Positions 1 to 11,245 of a stretch of 64,000 bases of DNA are shown in pieces; the first letter of the stretch is position 1, and each line of letters starts with the position of its first letter. The translations under genes and the position numbers were made by a program. The notes below the pieces were generated by a model. The model was not told the origin of the DNA. It ran no database searches and was given only the letters and a program-made list of their open reading frames with translations. This DNA is from Clarireedia homoeocarpa (lineage: Eukaryota > Ascomycota > Leotiomycetes > Helotiales > Rutstroemiaceae), in the NCBI GenBank assembly GCA_001465935.1, contig LNKV01000020.1, forward strand, positions 1,309,252 to 1,373,251, read 5' to 3'.

Positions 1-420
1 GAGGGTTCGGGACCGAATTGAATGCAGACACAACGGAAATGCGGACATAACGAATATACCGCCGGAGTGAGCATCAAAAGCTCGCTCTGTAATCAACCAT
101 ACGTCCGAGCCGCGAGTAAAGGAAGGGCAGACGGAGAGGTATAAATTTCATCAACTCCAACTTCCTGGCTGCTTGATTTATCTCCTGAATCCTGTCATTC
201 CGCAACGCGTTGTCGCTGTGAATTGGTTGTGGTTTGAGATCCGAGATTCATTGGAGCATTCACCATCTTTAGGCATCAGATAAAAAGTAAACACGGATCT
301 GATAAGGCCGCCCGCCGCGTATTGCACACATTTTGTGGATTCAAGCAAAGATTCAACCAATCAAAACAGCCGTTGCTCTACCGTAGTGCACTCCCGAAGT
401 ACGACGACCAACCCACCCAA
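1..420. other. Upstream region of the first gene
   Basis: No gene is supported. A TATA-like tataaat lies at 140-146, about 280 bases before the chosen start codon. The small frames here have no coding character. Confidence 0.4.
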
Positions 421-1648
421 ATGTCCAGCGGTGGAAATAAAACCACCAGCCATGCCACCAGCCAAAATGCTGCGTCCACCCCCCGCAAGAAAAAGACCAT
501 GGCATCAACATTCAAATCACTTCTGAATTCTGCAAAGCAATCAGTTTCGGGTCAATCTACTCCAGTTCCTGGTACGCCCTCAGAAAATACTCCCATCGAC
601 AAGATATTCCCCAAAGTCGACCCTGCTGTTGATGGGGATGATTGCGACCATGATTGCGAATCTTGTCATGTACAGTATCCGAAGGGGTTTAAGATAGATG
701 AGGATGATGCATTATATGGCCATGTCAAGGGGTGGAGCACGCACATTCTTGTTGCAACGGGAAAGGCGGATTGGGTGAGAGATGTTGCGAATGAGAAAGG
801 CAGTGTGATGCAAGCCATTGATCACAGCGCCGTCAAACCAAGTAACGGGGTTAGTTCTTTCTACTTCGTACAAGGCCTTGTATCTTGTACCTGTACCTGC
901 ATTGCATCTCTGTACTGTAAGACATGCTAACGCTCCACAGAAGCTTATGCTGTCCGCATCAAATATACCCACTCCTTCGCATTCTGCAGATTACTCGCAG
1001 CCCACGACCGTTGTTCTGCTGCCTGCATTCGTGGTTATTGAAAACGTTACTCCACAAGCCGTACCGACGCTGATAACAGAGTTTATCGACAAAGCTCCGA
1101 CCAATACTACCCCTCTCGGACCTATCTCGATACCCAAATCCCTCCCCGAGCCTCTTCCAACTGGGGAACAACTTACCTCGCGACCATCACCTCATCGCGC
1201 ACTTATTCTACTTTGCTCGCAAAAGACAAGAGATGCACGATGTGGACAGAGTGCCCCATTGTTGCGGAAGGAATTCGAAAGGCACTTGCGGCCACTTGGA
1301 CTTTTCAGAGACTTGGACGATGATAGACCTGGTGGAGTCGGCATATTCTTTATTTCTCACGTAGGAGGACACAAATATTCGGCGAATGTCATGATCTATA
1401 GAAGGCCCGATGCCTTTGGCCTCGACGGGGTCGAGAGAGCAAAGGCGGAGGGAGACCTAATGCCCTCAAAGGTTGCGCCTCCTGGGGAGGAGGACCCGGG
1501 AGCAGCGCAATGCTTATGGCTCGCCAGAGTACGGCCCGAGGATTGTGAGGGTATTGTGAAGTTCACTGTTTTGCAAGGGAAACTTATCAAGCCCGAACGA
1601 CAACTGAGAGGTGGATTTGATAGACAGAGGGGAGTCTTCAGTTGGTAA
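421..1648 (+). CDS. Apd1-like sucrase/ferredoxin-like [2Fe-2S] protein
   Basis: Two exons, 421-849 and 941-1648, joined in phase 0 across an intron with a GTTAGT donor, a tgctaac branch site and a CACAG acceptor, give 378 residues. The protein belongs to the sucrase/ferredoxin-like family (thioredoxin-like fold), to which yeast Apd1 belongs. Cys235 and Cys244 form a C-x8-C pair and His283 and His287 an H-x3-H pair (HVGGH). In yeast Apd1 two Cys and two His with the same spacing hold a [2Fe-2S] cluster, so I infer the same here. The N-terminal ~60 residues are Ser/Thr/Lys-rich and probably disordered; a second Cys-rich patch (CDHDCESC) follows at about 74-81. The start at 421 is the first ATG of the frame; 499 is an alternative. 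The role in cells is not well defined for the family (redox or metal stress phenotypes in yeast). Confidence 0.85.
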
Positions 1649-2150
1649 AAGGCCACTTTTGTAGGGACTGTACGTAACCGTAACAGGAATTAGTGGGATA
1701 ATAAGGAATAGGACGGCATTTAGATGAGATATGGAGCACAGAATCCTATCGCCTTTAGGTTAGATGAGTCAAGATTTCATTCTGAATTCAATAGATTTTC
1801 AACGTTCGGACCCATCAAATTATCGAATCTACCATTCGGGTTTGGAGATTCACAGATTTACCCTTGTAGTTCCTAAATTCCGGGTATTTTGGCCAGGATC
1901 ATAACTGGGATGCTCATTGGGTGAGATTTACAAAGCGTCGCGACTCTCTCAATCGGTTGCTGTAGCAATTTCATTACGGTTGTATCAACAAGATCATATG
2001 AAAGTGGTTAACCACAAAGAATCAGTCCCAATGCTTTCATTATTTTCATTCAGTTAACCATCATGAGATAGCACTTATTCGCAGTATTATTCTTTTGCTC
2101 TTTAGCAGGAAAAATATCAATCCGTCGATTTTATCAATTGCTTCTCAATC
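1649..2150. other. Intergenic, Apd1-like to GBD/FH3 gene
   Basis: Spacer between two genes in the same direction. It must hold the end of one transcript and the promoter of the next. I see no gene, repeat or clear motif in it. Confidence 0.3.
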
Positions 2151-4830
2151 ATGGCGACCAGTTTTCCTTACCCAGAATCATTGCACACGAAACGTCCTAA
2201 GACGGCATCGGTATTGAAGGCATTTATACATAAGCGCACACCTTCTGAAGGATCTCCATTGTCGCCCGCGAGCCCACCACACGATGGCGTCTTTGTCGCT
2301 TCTCCTTCCTTCGAACAAATGGCTTCATGTTATCCGCAGGATTATACTCACGATCGCGCGCTCACAGATATTCAGCAGAATCAACAGGGTCCCTTATCAC
2401 CGCTTAAAACTACAAGAGAGGGGCTTCGGCCAAAATCTGGTATCGATGAAAGAGGTTTACATAAGAAGACTTTGAGTGTACTGTCGCTCAAGTCGCTGGC
2501 TAGCCCAACCAAGGATGCAGATAAATCAGCATCTGTCCGCGAAGGAAAGGGAAAGAAACCTAAAAAGACGAAGTCTTCCACGAACATCGTCAATCTTCTT
2601 TCGCGTCCAAAGTCTTCCAAAAGTCTGAGGCTGGATGTGGAGCTCGCGGTCGGCAATTCAAAAGACAAGGAAAATCGGACTCCCGATTGCTCGTCACCGG
2701 TTACTGATTCGGCGTCCCAACCACCAATCTATTCTCAATTCTCCAGTGAAATGTTCGCAAAGCAACCTCTGGGTGGTAAATTCTTGGAGGACCGGATCGA
2801 TCTCTATACTCCCGAGAACTATTCGCCAAGCAAGCAACAGAATTCCTGCAACGGACCAAATACACAACCAAGCCTTACGAAACGAGACGGGTCGATACGG
2901 CCGCATTCCACATACCTGCCAAGCAGTTTTAGCATACAAGATATACACAGGAAGAGTGGTGATAATAGATTTAGTATCGACATCAGCAGGCGCGATTCGG
3001 ATGAGAAAAGGCAGAGTTGTGATGTACGGATGTCTGGCGAATCGAGACCATCATTCCAGCGCGCATCGACATCGACCTCTTCTGTACAAACTACATCAAG
3101 TAAACGTGGCTCACGCGTTATGGCTGCGGTCTCTACCTTTACCGCCAAGGCAAGAGGTACGGAAGCGCAGCAGACGCCTGCTCAGACACCGACCTCCGTA
3201 ACCTTTGAACAGAACCGAGTACTCAATGATAGCGATATCGATGCCGAGTTCGAAGCAATGTTGGATAGACGAAACATTCCGGAGCATCAGAGAGGGAAGA
3301 TGCGAAGTCTTGCTAAATCTATGAAGAAGGATTTCGTAAAGCAAGACTGGGCTGAGATAGCTGCCGCCGCAAAAACCACCAGACCGCCTAGCAATGGCAG
3401 TGACTCAAGTGGTGAGGCAGCAAAGGAAGATGAAGCGACGAATACGAAAAAGAAAAAGCGACCAAGGAGCCGAACATTCACCTTATCTCGATCAGGTAGC
3501 AAAGAGCGCGTCGCAGCAAAGGATAAAAAGTCTGAGAATACTATTGTGAACAAGAAATCACAAGAGAGCATGAAAGAGGGCAATAGATCGCTCACGTCTG
3601 CTAGTGCAGCCGTAGCACAAAACCTTATCGCGAAGGCAAAGGGGCAATGTCCTGATGACTTTGTTTCGTATTTGCGAAAGGTCCAAAAGCCTGAGCTAGT
3701 AGAAGTTGGTCGATTGCACAAACTTAGATTACTTCTACGGAATGAGACGGTGGCTTGGACGGATACTTTTATCCGTCAAGGAGGGATGGAAGAGATTGTA
3801 GGACTGTTGCACAGGACTATGGAAGTTGAATGGAGGCAAGTTTCATCATGTCCTTTTATCAGATGGTATGACTGACTTGCTTTATAGAGAAGAACATGAA
3901 GATGCGCTGCTCCACGAAGTTTTACTATGCTTGAAGGCGCTTGCGACCACAGCCCTGGCCCTTCAACATCTCAACGTGATTCAGAAAACGCTGTTTCCTG
4001 CTTTGCTACACATGCTGTTCGACGAAGAGAAGAAAGGACCGGCCGAATTCACCACTCGAAGTATCGTAACCTCTCTTCTCTTCACCTACCTCAAGTCCGC
4101 AAGTCTTGGTGAAAGGGCGACACGTGCTCGATTCCTTCTATCCTACCTTCGCGACCCTGAACCGACCGAATCCGAACGGCCTGTAGATTTCGTTCTTGAT
4201 ATGCGTCGTCAACGGCCATACAGAGTCTGGTGTAAAGAAGTGACTAATGTTACTAAAGAAGTTTTCTGGATTTTCCTTCACAATCTCAACGTCATCCCCC
4301 TGCCGGGCTCACGCCATGCTCCAGAACAACCAGAGCATCTCCCTCCTGACCTACCATACATGATCAAATACTTCCCACAAGAGCTTCCACCTGTCCCCGC
4401 AGCTCCATATGTTGGTGGCGTCGAATGGGATGCGACAAACTACCTTTCCTCTCACCTCGACATCATCAATGGCTGCATAGCCTCTCTCCCAACTCTCGAA
4501 GAACGCAATCAGGTTCGCGACGAATTGCGCATTTCCGGCTGGGAGAAATGCATGGGCTCCACATTACGCACCTGCAAAGAAAAGTTCTACGGCGGAGTCC
4601 ACGCAGGACTGCGATGTTGGGTCGCGGCAGCTGTTGCAGATGGATGGGAAACTAAAGACGTGCGATGCGGTCCCAGTGCGGAAAACAAGAGTCCGGTTAG
4701 GAAACAGGGCGCCAGTCCGAAGAAAGTCGGTGGCGCATTGGTGGAACAGACACCCCCTAAGATTGAGATGAAGTTGAGTTTTGCACAGAAGGGAGCGGGG
4801 ACTAGTCCTGTGGGTGATATTTGGCTTTGA
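2151..4830 (+). CDS. Formin-type GBD/FH3 domain protein lacking FH1/FH2
   Basis: Exons 2151-3835 and 3888-4830 give 875 residues. The intron must begin with GC (GCAAGT at 3836): only this donor restores frame and gives VEWR-EEHEDALLHEV across the junction. Residues 1-350 are Ser/Pro/Lys-rich and probably disordered. From about 358 a segment DSDIDAEFEAMLDRRNIP followed by a Lys-rich helix matches the start of the Rho-GTPase-binding domain of diaphanous-type formins, and the FH3-like armadillo part runs to about 800. The frame stops with no poly-proline FH1 and no FH2, so it cannot assemble actin the way SepA/Bni1 does. Fungal proteins of this layout have been described as Rho-interacting factors (RidA/Rid1-like); I recall this only by architecture. 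Likely a Rho effector or scaffold at tips or septa (inference). Confidence 0.8.
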
Positions 4831-6325
4831 GATTGGAGTACTGCCATGTGAAAATGATATGAAATAACGGCCGTATGCATATTTGGGGGAGAGAAAGCAC
4901 AGAAAGGTACAGAAAGGCACAGAAAGGTACAGAAAGGCACAGAAAGGCACAGAAAGGCACAGAAAGGCACAGAAAAGTAAAGAAAAGTGAGGAAAAGTTG
5001 AACCAAGTGGTTGCTGCTTGTAAGAAGAAATTGCGAATCATTCCTAATTGTTTGGTATAGTGGGATTGGTTGGTCATAATTGGATGGACGGATGGTCGGT
5101 GAGAAGGGAAAGGAAGGGGTTGATGGAGTAATGATTGATATCTGGATATTTTTGGCTGACGGAGTTGTATTTCCCCTTATTCTTCTTGTAGAGCTTTCTG
5201 GCGGGTAGCTTTTTTGTCGTTGATGGAAGGCGGATTGGAGCTGTATTAGTTCGAGAAGGGGATGGGAGGGGAGGCAAGGAAGGGGGTTGAAGGAAGAGAC
5301 GCTGACTGGATCGATGATGACTTTATGATGAATGAATGACTCCAATGGTTATTTTTTGTATTTTTTTGCATTGAGGTTGTTTAACGAAACGAGTACACAG
5401 AAATCAGGGCATTAAATATAGTTATGACACTCATACAGCATTGCTTGATGGTAGTCGTGAGAAGAGATGTGACATGTGAGGTGAAGCTGATGGCTCGGAA
5501 GAAGTAGTTCATGATCGTAATAGGTGAGGCAGCTACAAACTCGTTGTCGCTCTTTTGTAATCAGCGAAATAAATGTATTCGTGTTATCAGCAAGGTGTTT
5601 GTATCCATCTATTCATACCATAACGAAGAGAAGAAGAACAGATACTAATGAGACGAAATTTTTTGTTCATAACAACCTCTATGTTTAGCAATATATCTAT
5701 TTCATATCGCTAAACAAATATAGTAGGACGCAACTGCAAATTAACCATATATTCAACTTCAAAAGTTCAGAATTCATTTGATCTTTGAGATCTGTCCCTG
5801 AACCTTATATTAATCGGTCATAATTGTTCTAACTTATTAGTATCATATTATGTTTCCAATGCAACCGTAACACGAAGATATGTATAATTCAAGCGCGTTA
5901 GACGACAAAATCAAGATATCGCGTCCGACAACCTTCTGAGTGTAATACGAGTACGACCGAACCATTTTAAATGCCACACGAAGAGCCGCATACGCAGTGA
6001 AACCCCCACATTCCGCGCGTGCAGTGCCCAGGTGATGCAGGCACACGAAAAGCTTGGCGCAGCGCAAGGATTGTCATTGGGCGTGCATCCTGTTAACGCA
6101 TTACGTGCTTACACCTCGTCATCTGCTCATTGCTGTCTTTCGGAGTAGTTGCCTAGTTCTCCAACGTGTTTCCTACGCTCTTGTGCGCCGTGGATACGAT
6201 TGGTTTTGACCACGATGGTTTTTACTTATCGCGGGTATTAGATGTTTATTGTCTATACTATATTTGTTATTATTACCAGCCTACCTACTAACCTACCTGA
6301 AGGTTGAGTTTGCACTTTCTGAGAT
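4831..6325. other. Intergenic, 1.5 kb
   Basis: It holds the 10-bp minisatellite at 4891-4990 just after the GBD/FH3 stop codon. The rest, up to the S33-like gene, is AT-rich with no supportable frame on either strand. Confidence 0.35.
4891..4990 (+). repeat. 10-bp minisatellite (agaaaggcac)n
   Basis: Ten consecutive 10-base units close to agaaaggcac fill the interval. The central units are nearly identical (a C/T change in two of them) and the last two drift to agaaaagtaa and agaaaagtga. The array is purine-rich on the + strand and starts about 60 bases after the stop codon of the GBD/FH3 gene, so it probably lies in that gene's 3' untranslated region. The unit length is not a multiple of three, and the frames through it are artefacts of the repeat. 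Confidence 0.9.
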
Positions 6326-8670
6326 ATGGCTGGAAAGACGTTTCATGATTTTGATGTTGAGGAGCGGAGGGATGAGAGAAGAAGTCTTCTACCGAAAACG
6401 CTCAGACGGTTGAAGACTGTGAGAGTTTCGAGAAGTCATAGTACATGGCCGGGGATTCTCGTCTCGGTTGTGCTGTTCACTTGGTGGTCATGGGCTGTTC
6501 TATCTGATATATACAATTTAGATGGGACTTCGTTTGATGGGGATGAATCTACACATCTTGATTTTGACGATGTTCGAAACACTCCAATGACTCTAACCAA
6601 GATTTTGGAACTGATGAATCTATAGATAATCCCTAGCGAAAAGCTAGAATGGCATTCATGTTTTCCGGAATCCCAGCAAGGATTCAAATGCGCTCGCCTC
6701 ACAGTACCGATGGACTATCATCGACCCCTGAATGCTTCCGAGGACAATCCCAAAGTTCACCTCGCGCTCATTATGCTTCCTGGTGTGCGTACAGATGCCG
6801 AAGCCTTTTCTAAGTCGCCTTTGTTGTTGAACCCTGGAGGTCCAGGAGGTTCTGGCGTAGACTTTGTCTTTCGTGCAGGACGTTCTATTCAAAAGATTGT
6901 TGGCGAGGATCAGGATATAGTCAGTTTTGACCCACGAGGTATCGGATCAACAATGCCACGTGTGGATTGTTTCTCTTACCCATATGCTGCAAGTGGTAGC
7001 ATGAACGGTGAAAGTGAGGATGATTATGCTAGAGGTGATTACCATAGGATACTGTACATGGCTCAAATATCAGGGATTGGCCTTCCTAATTCCAGTACAA
7101 CGGCACTGAGATCATTGGATGCACATGCGAAACTCATGGGTAGATTGTGTGCAGAGAAAGATTCTTTGAGTGGGAAGGACAGTATATTCCGACATGCACA
7201 AACTCCAAGCGTTGCTAGGGATATGTTGAGCATCATAGACGCTTGGGACGAATGGACCGCTGGCATTGAGAAAAAGCAGAACAGTTTTACTTCAGTGTTA
7301 GACCATTCGGAAGAGGAAAGAAAGAATGCGAGCAGAGACTCCGGTTTAGATACCAAGGGCAAGCTGGTGTACTGGGGCTTCAGCTATGGTGTATGTGTAC
7401 TTATTTTCATATTTATCTTCCAACTGGCTCCAACTATTGTCTGTTGCTGACAGCTCCAACTTTCCCAGACTCTGTTGGGATCCACCTTCGCTGCTATGTT
7501 TCCCGATCGAGTAGGTCGACTTGTGCTCGATGGAGTAGTTGATGCCGACCATTATGTTTCGCCAATTTGGCTTGAAAGTCAGAGAGACATGCATAAGGTG
7601 TGGGCTTCATTCTTTAACTATTGTCACACCGCAAAATTTGCGTGCAGATTTTACAGAGATGGAGACCAGGTGAAAGATATTGAGCAGAGATACCAGGCGG
7701 TGATGGAGGATTTGCAGGAAAATCCATTGCCTCTCGTTCTGCGGGATTCTAAGACACCTGCTCTTTTGACGGTCTCGGCTTTCAAGCTTCAGGTTTTCCA
7801 ATCAGCATACGCCCCTATGAATCAGTTTCCGCTCCTTGCTCTGGCACTTGATATTCTGGATCGTAAGCTTGGTGAGATACTTGAATATACACCTACGCCA
7901 CCATCATACGATCTTAAACCTGTCTGTGAACATGCCGGCCCGCAACGCAATTACCCTAACGACGCGCAAAGGGCCATTCTTTGCGGCGATAAGAGATACC
8001 CAGTCAGTATATGAGACTTTCAGCTTTGTTTTTTGCAATGTTAACAACTCTCTTCTAGTTAAACCACACATTTTCGGAGATAGAAGACATGTTTAGAGAA
8101 CTTGGAAAACGTTCTTCATTCGCAGACTGTTGGATAGCCGTAATGGTCCAGTGCTCTGGCTATAGCATACCGAGCATTGATCCTCCGATGCGATGGGATG
8201 ACCATCCCGCCCATAAGCAAAAGCCAATCAAGACTTCATTCCCCCTCTTCTACATTAGTAACAGCGCAGATCCCGTTACTCCTCTGATTGCTGGAGTAAA
8301 AATGGCCACTAAGTTTGTAGACGCTGGGCTCGTGGAACAAAAATCTGTAGGACATTGCAGTTTAGCTGCCAGATCCATCTGCACGATCAGGAAGATCAGA
8401 GCGTACTTCCAGGAAGGCAAAGTACCGGCTGCTCCAGTTCCTGGCAAAGGCAAGAATTTGCTTGACGGCGAATGGGAAAAGTGCGAAGCGGATGAGACGC
8501 CATGGCATGAATGGCATGGAGTTGATCAGACTGCAAAGGATGATATTGAAGCTGCAGAATTTGAGCGAATGAATGCCTGGGGTGATATTCAGAATGCGTT
8601 TGGGTGGGTCGATCATTGGGGCCAGAACCGTATCAACAGGTTTGATCTAGGTGTTTGGAATAATATTTAG
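6326..8670 (+). CDS. Membrane-anchored S33/TAP-like alpha/beta hydrolase
   Basis: Four exons (6326-6571, 6626-7390, 7469-8002, 8059-8670), all joined in phase 0, give 718 residues. The family is the tripeptidyl-aminopeptidase-like (S33, TAP C-terminal) alpha/beta hydrolases. Visible features are an N-terminal hydrophobic segment (about 42-60, WPGILVSVVLFTWW), an oxyanion region LLNPGGPGGSG, the nucleophile elbow GFSYG with Ser335, Asp586 in NSADPVTPL and His614 in GHCSLA. The catalytic triad is complete. The short basic N-terminus before the hydrophobic segment suggests a type II anchor rather than a cleaved signal, so it may act in a vacuolar or secretory lumen (inference). Intron 1 is 54 nt, a multiple of three, and its acceptor TAG is itself the only in-frame stop, so retention would truncate the protein. 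Its donor (GTTCGA) is weak. The substrate is unknown. Confidence 0.85.
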
Positions 8671-9164
8671 CAGCCATATGAGTTTCGTAGCTTTACAAAC
8701 TCCTCTCAATAGAGTCCTTTTAGCTGCTTGTTCATGGCCTTCCTGGTCTTCTTAGTGCAGTCTTTCTCTTCTAGAGCAGTAATCCGGTCTTCTAGATTCG
8801 TCGCTTACCTCCTTGACCTAGCTACATCAAATACAATGGTCTTTTTCACCAAGTCTGAGTGTATCATTACAAAAGACTGGTAATGATGAGCCATAAAATA
8901 TCCCCAATGCTGTTGTCATCTGCAAATTATGATATTGTAAGCTTCTACCATCCTAGAATGGCATCGCGTTGTTGATTCCCCCCCATCTCGCTGTGCATAA
9001 TCTCGGACGCACAGACCAATGCCGCACTGTTCTACGGTAACCGAATTGACCCAAAAAATATTTCGAGATGATATAGATAAATTCCCATAGTGGCACCAGT
9101 ATTTTGACAATTCAGTAAAATCGTCCATTCTCTTTTCCCTCTCCTCTCCATAATTCTGTTCAAG
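8671..9164. other. Intergenic upstream of the EF-Tu gene
   Basis: No gene is supported. The last ~40 bases before the start codon are pyrimidine-rich (ctcttttccctctcctctcc), typical of a fungal promoter or 5' leader. Confidence 0.4.
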
Positions 9165-10614
9165 ATGCCGGTGTTTGCGCGATCAATTACTCCCTTCTTT
9201 CAGACAGCTAGAGCTGCGCTGAGACAAGGAAATGCTGTCAGTCCCTTACAGCATGCCTTGAGAAGACAAAATGGAGCTGCTGTTATCAATGCTGCTCGCT
9301 CATACGCTACTGTCTTCGAGCGAACAAAGCCTCATGTAAACATTGGTATGCGAGCTTGTTGACAAGTCTTCTGTGCTTCTGCTGACATGAAATAGGTACT
9401 ATTGGCCATGTCGATCACGGAAAGGTGCATACACCCAACTCGAGAACCCCGCATGCGAATGCTAATAGTGCAATATATAGACCACATTGACTGCCGCCAT
9501 CACCAAGAGACAATCAGAAAAGGGCATGGCCAACTTCCTCGAATATGGCGCCATTGATAAAGCACCGGAAGAGCGAAAGCGTGGTATCACCATTTCCACA
9601 GCCCATATCGAATACTCCACCGAGGCCCGCCATTACTCGCACGTCGACTGTCCCGGTCACGCAGATTACATTAAGAACATGATTACCGGAGCAGCCAACA
9701 TGGACGGAGCCGTTATTGTCGTTGCTGCTTCTGACGGACAAATGCCACAAACCCGAGAGCATCTCCTTCTCGCCCGCCAAGTCGGAGTTCAGAAGATTGT
9801 CGTTTTCGTCAACAAGGTCGACGCTCTCGAGGATCCTGAGATGTTGGAATTAGTCGAAATGGAAATGCGTGAGCTTCTTTCAAGCTACGGATTTGAAGGA
9901 GATGAAACACCCATCATTCTCGGATCTGCACTTTGCGCTCTTGAGGGCCGTAGACCAGAGATTGGTGAGACGAAGATCGACGAGCTCCTGCAAGCTGTCG
10001 ATACCTGGATCCCAACCCCTCAACGTGATCTCGACAAGCCTTTCCTTATGTCCGTTGAAGATGTCTTTTCCATTCCAGGTCGTGGAACTGTCGCCTCCGG
10101 ACGTGTTGAGCGTGGTGTCTTGAAGAAGGATTCTGAAGTCGAGATTGTCGGAAAGGGCGACCAAGTCATCAAGACCAAGGTCACCGACATCGAGACCTTC
10201 AAGAAGTCATGTGACGAATCCCGAGCTGGTGATAACTCTGGTCTTTTGCTCCGTGGTATCAAGCGTGAAGACGTCAGGCGTGGAATGATCATCTCGGCCC
10301 CAGGAACCACCAAGGCCCACACCAAATTCCTCGTATCCATGTACGTTCTCACCAAGGAAGAAGGAGGACGCCACACTGGCTTCCACCAGAACTACCGACC
10401 ACAGATCTTCATCCGAACAGCAGACGAAGCCGCTGCTCTTCACTGGCCCGAGGGAACCGAAGATGCCGACTCAAAGATGGTCATGCCGGGTGACAACGTT
10501 GAGATGCTGTGCGAGATTGAGAAGCCATGTGCTTTGGAGGCCGGTCAACGATTCAACATCCGTGAGGGTGGACGAACGGTCGCTACTGGATTGGTTACAA
10601 GAATTATTAAGTAA
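9165..10614 (+). CDS. TUF1: Mitochondrial elongation factor Tu
   Basis: Three exons, 9165-9345, 9396-9424 and 9481-10614, give 447 residues. The product delivers aminoacyl-tRNA to the mitochondrial ribosome as a GTPase. The first ~50 residues are Arg/Ala-rich without acids and end in RSYATVFERTKPH, a typical mitochondrial presequence. The G motifs are present: GHVDHGKT (G1), RGITIS (G2), DCPGHADY (G3), NKVD (G4) and SAL (G5). Domains II and III follow (FSIPGRGTVASGRVERG, and TGFHQNYRPQIFIR near the C-terminus). The middle exon has only 29 bases and encodes most of the P-loop; the next exon starts with the Thr codons that complete it. The gene converges on the CAND1 gene. Confidence 0.97.
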
Positions 10615-11245
10615 ATACACTATGGGACCCTTGTAGGACCGTTTGGTGAGTAGGATTGCCATGGATAGATGGATGGATGGCTTACATGTAACGTCTACGA
10701 ATTGGGCGGGGGAGTATGGGTGGGGAAAATGAACATATATGGACTCACTGGAAGGAAAATGAATGGGAAGGCGGATGGAAAATGAATGGCATCATGAATA
10801 CTGGAGTGAAACATCTCGATTGTATATCCGTGTGAGACAAGGAGTAGGGGAACGAAGAGAAAAAGGAGTTTGTTCAATTTGTAATATTAGGCACCCTTTT
10901 TCTCTGTACATTACTTCGCTTTCTTTGATTGGAATGATAGAAAGAAAGACTCCTCTCATCTAGTTATTTCCATGCTTTGTGCTGTAACTGGACTGAAATC
11001 TTGAGAAGGGCACAGTCCCGTGTTATAGAGCATTGAAAGAGTTGTAGTTATGATATTCATATTCTCATACTGGCTTGATGCTACTACTCTAGGTATCTAT
11101 CAGAGCAAGCTTTGTCGCAGAACCATGCGTTTTGGATCTTGATTTTGTTTTCTTTATCCACCATCGTTAAGAAAGTGCTCAACATCCTCGCTCGCTCATG
11201 AATATCATCATCATTTCATATCATCACTATCGTACCAGGACCACT
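10615..11245. other. Convergent 3' region, TUF1 and CAND1 genes
   Basis: Both neighbours end here, so this is shared 3' untranslated and termination sequence. It contains a short ggat-type microsatellite at about 10662-10680 and related aatgaatgg words to about 10790. No gene is seen. Confidence 0.4.

Noticed and set aside
4587..5345. Long minus-strand frames opposite the end of the GBD/FH3 gene
   Set aside because: They run through the 10-bp minisatellite (Phe/Leu/Ser-rich artefact repeats) and overlap a real gene on the other strand.
7391..7468. Secretory-looking hydrophobic frame VCVLIFIFIFQLAPTIV in the S33-like gene
   Set aside because: It is the start of intron 2, which separates GFSYG from the conserved TLLGSTFAAMFPDRV.
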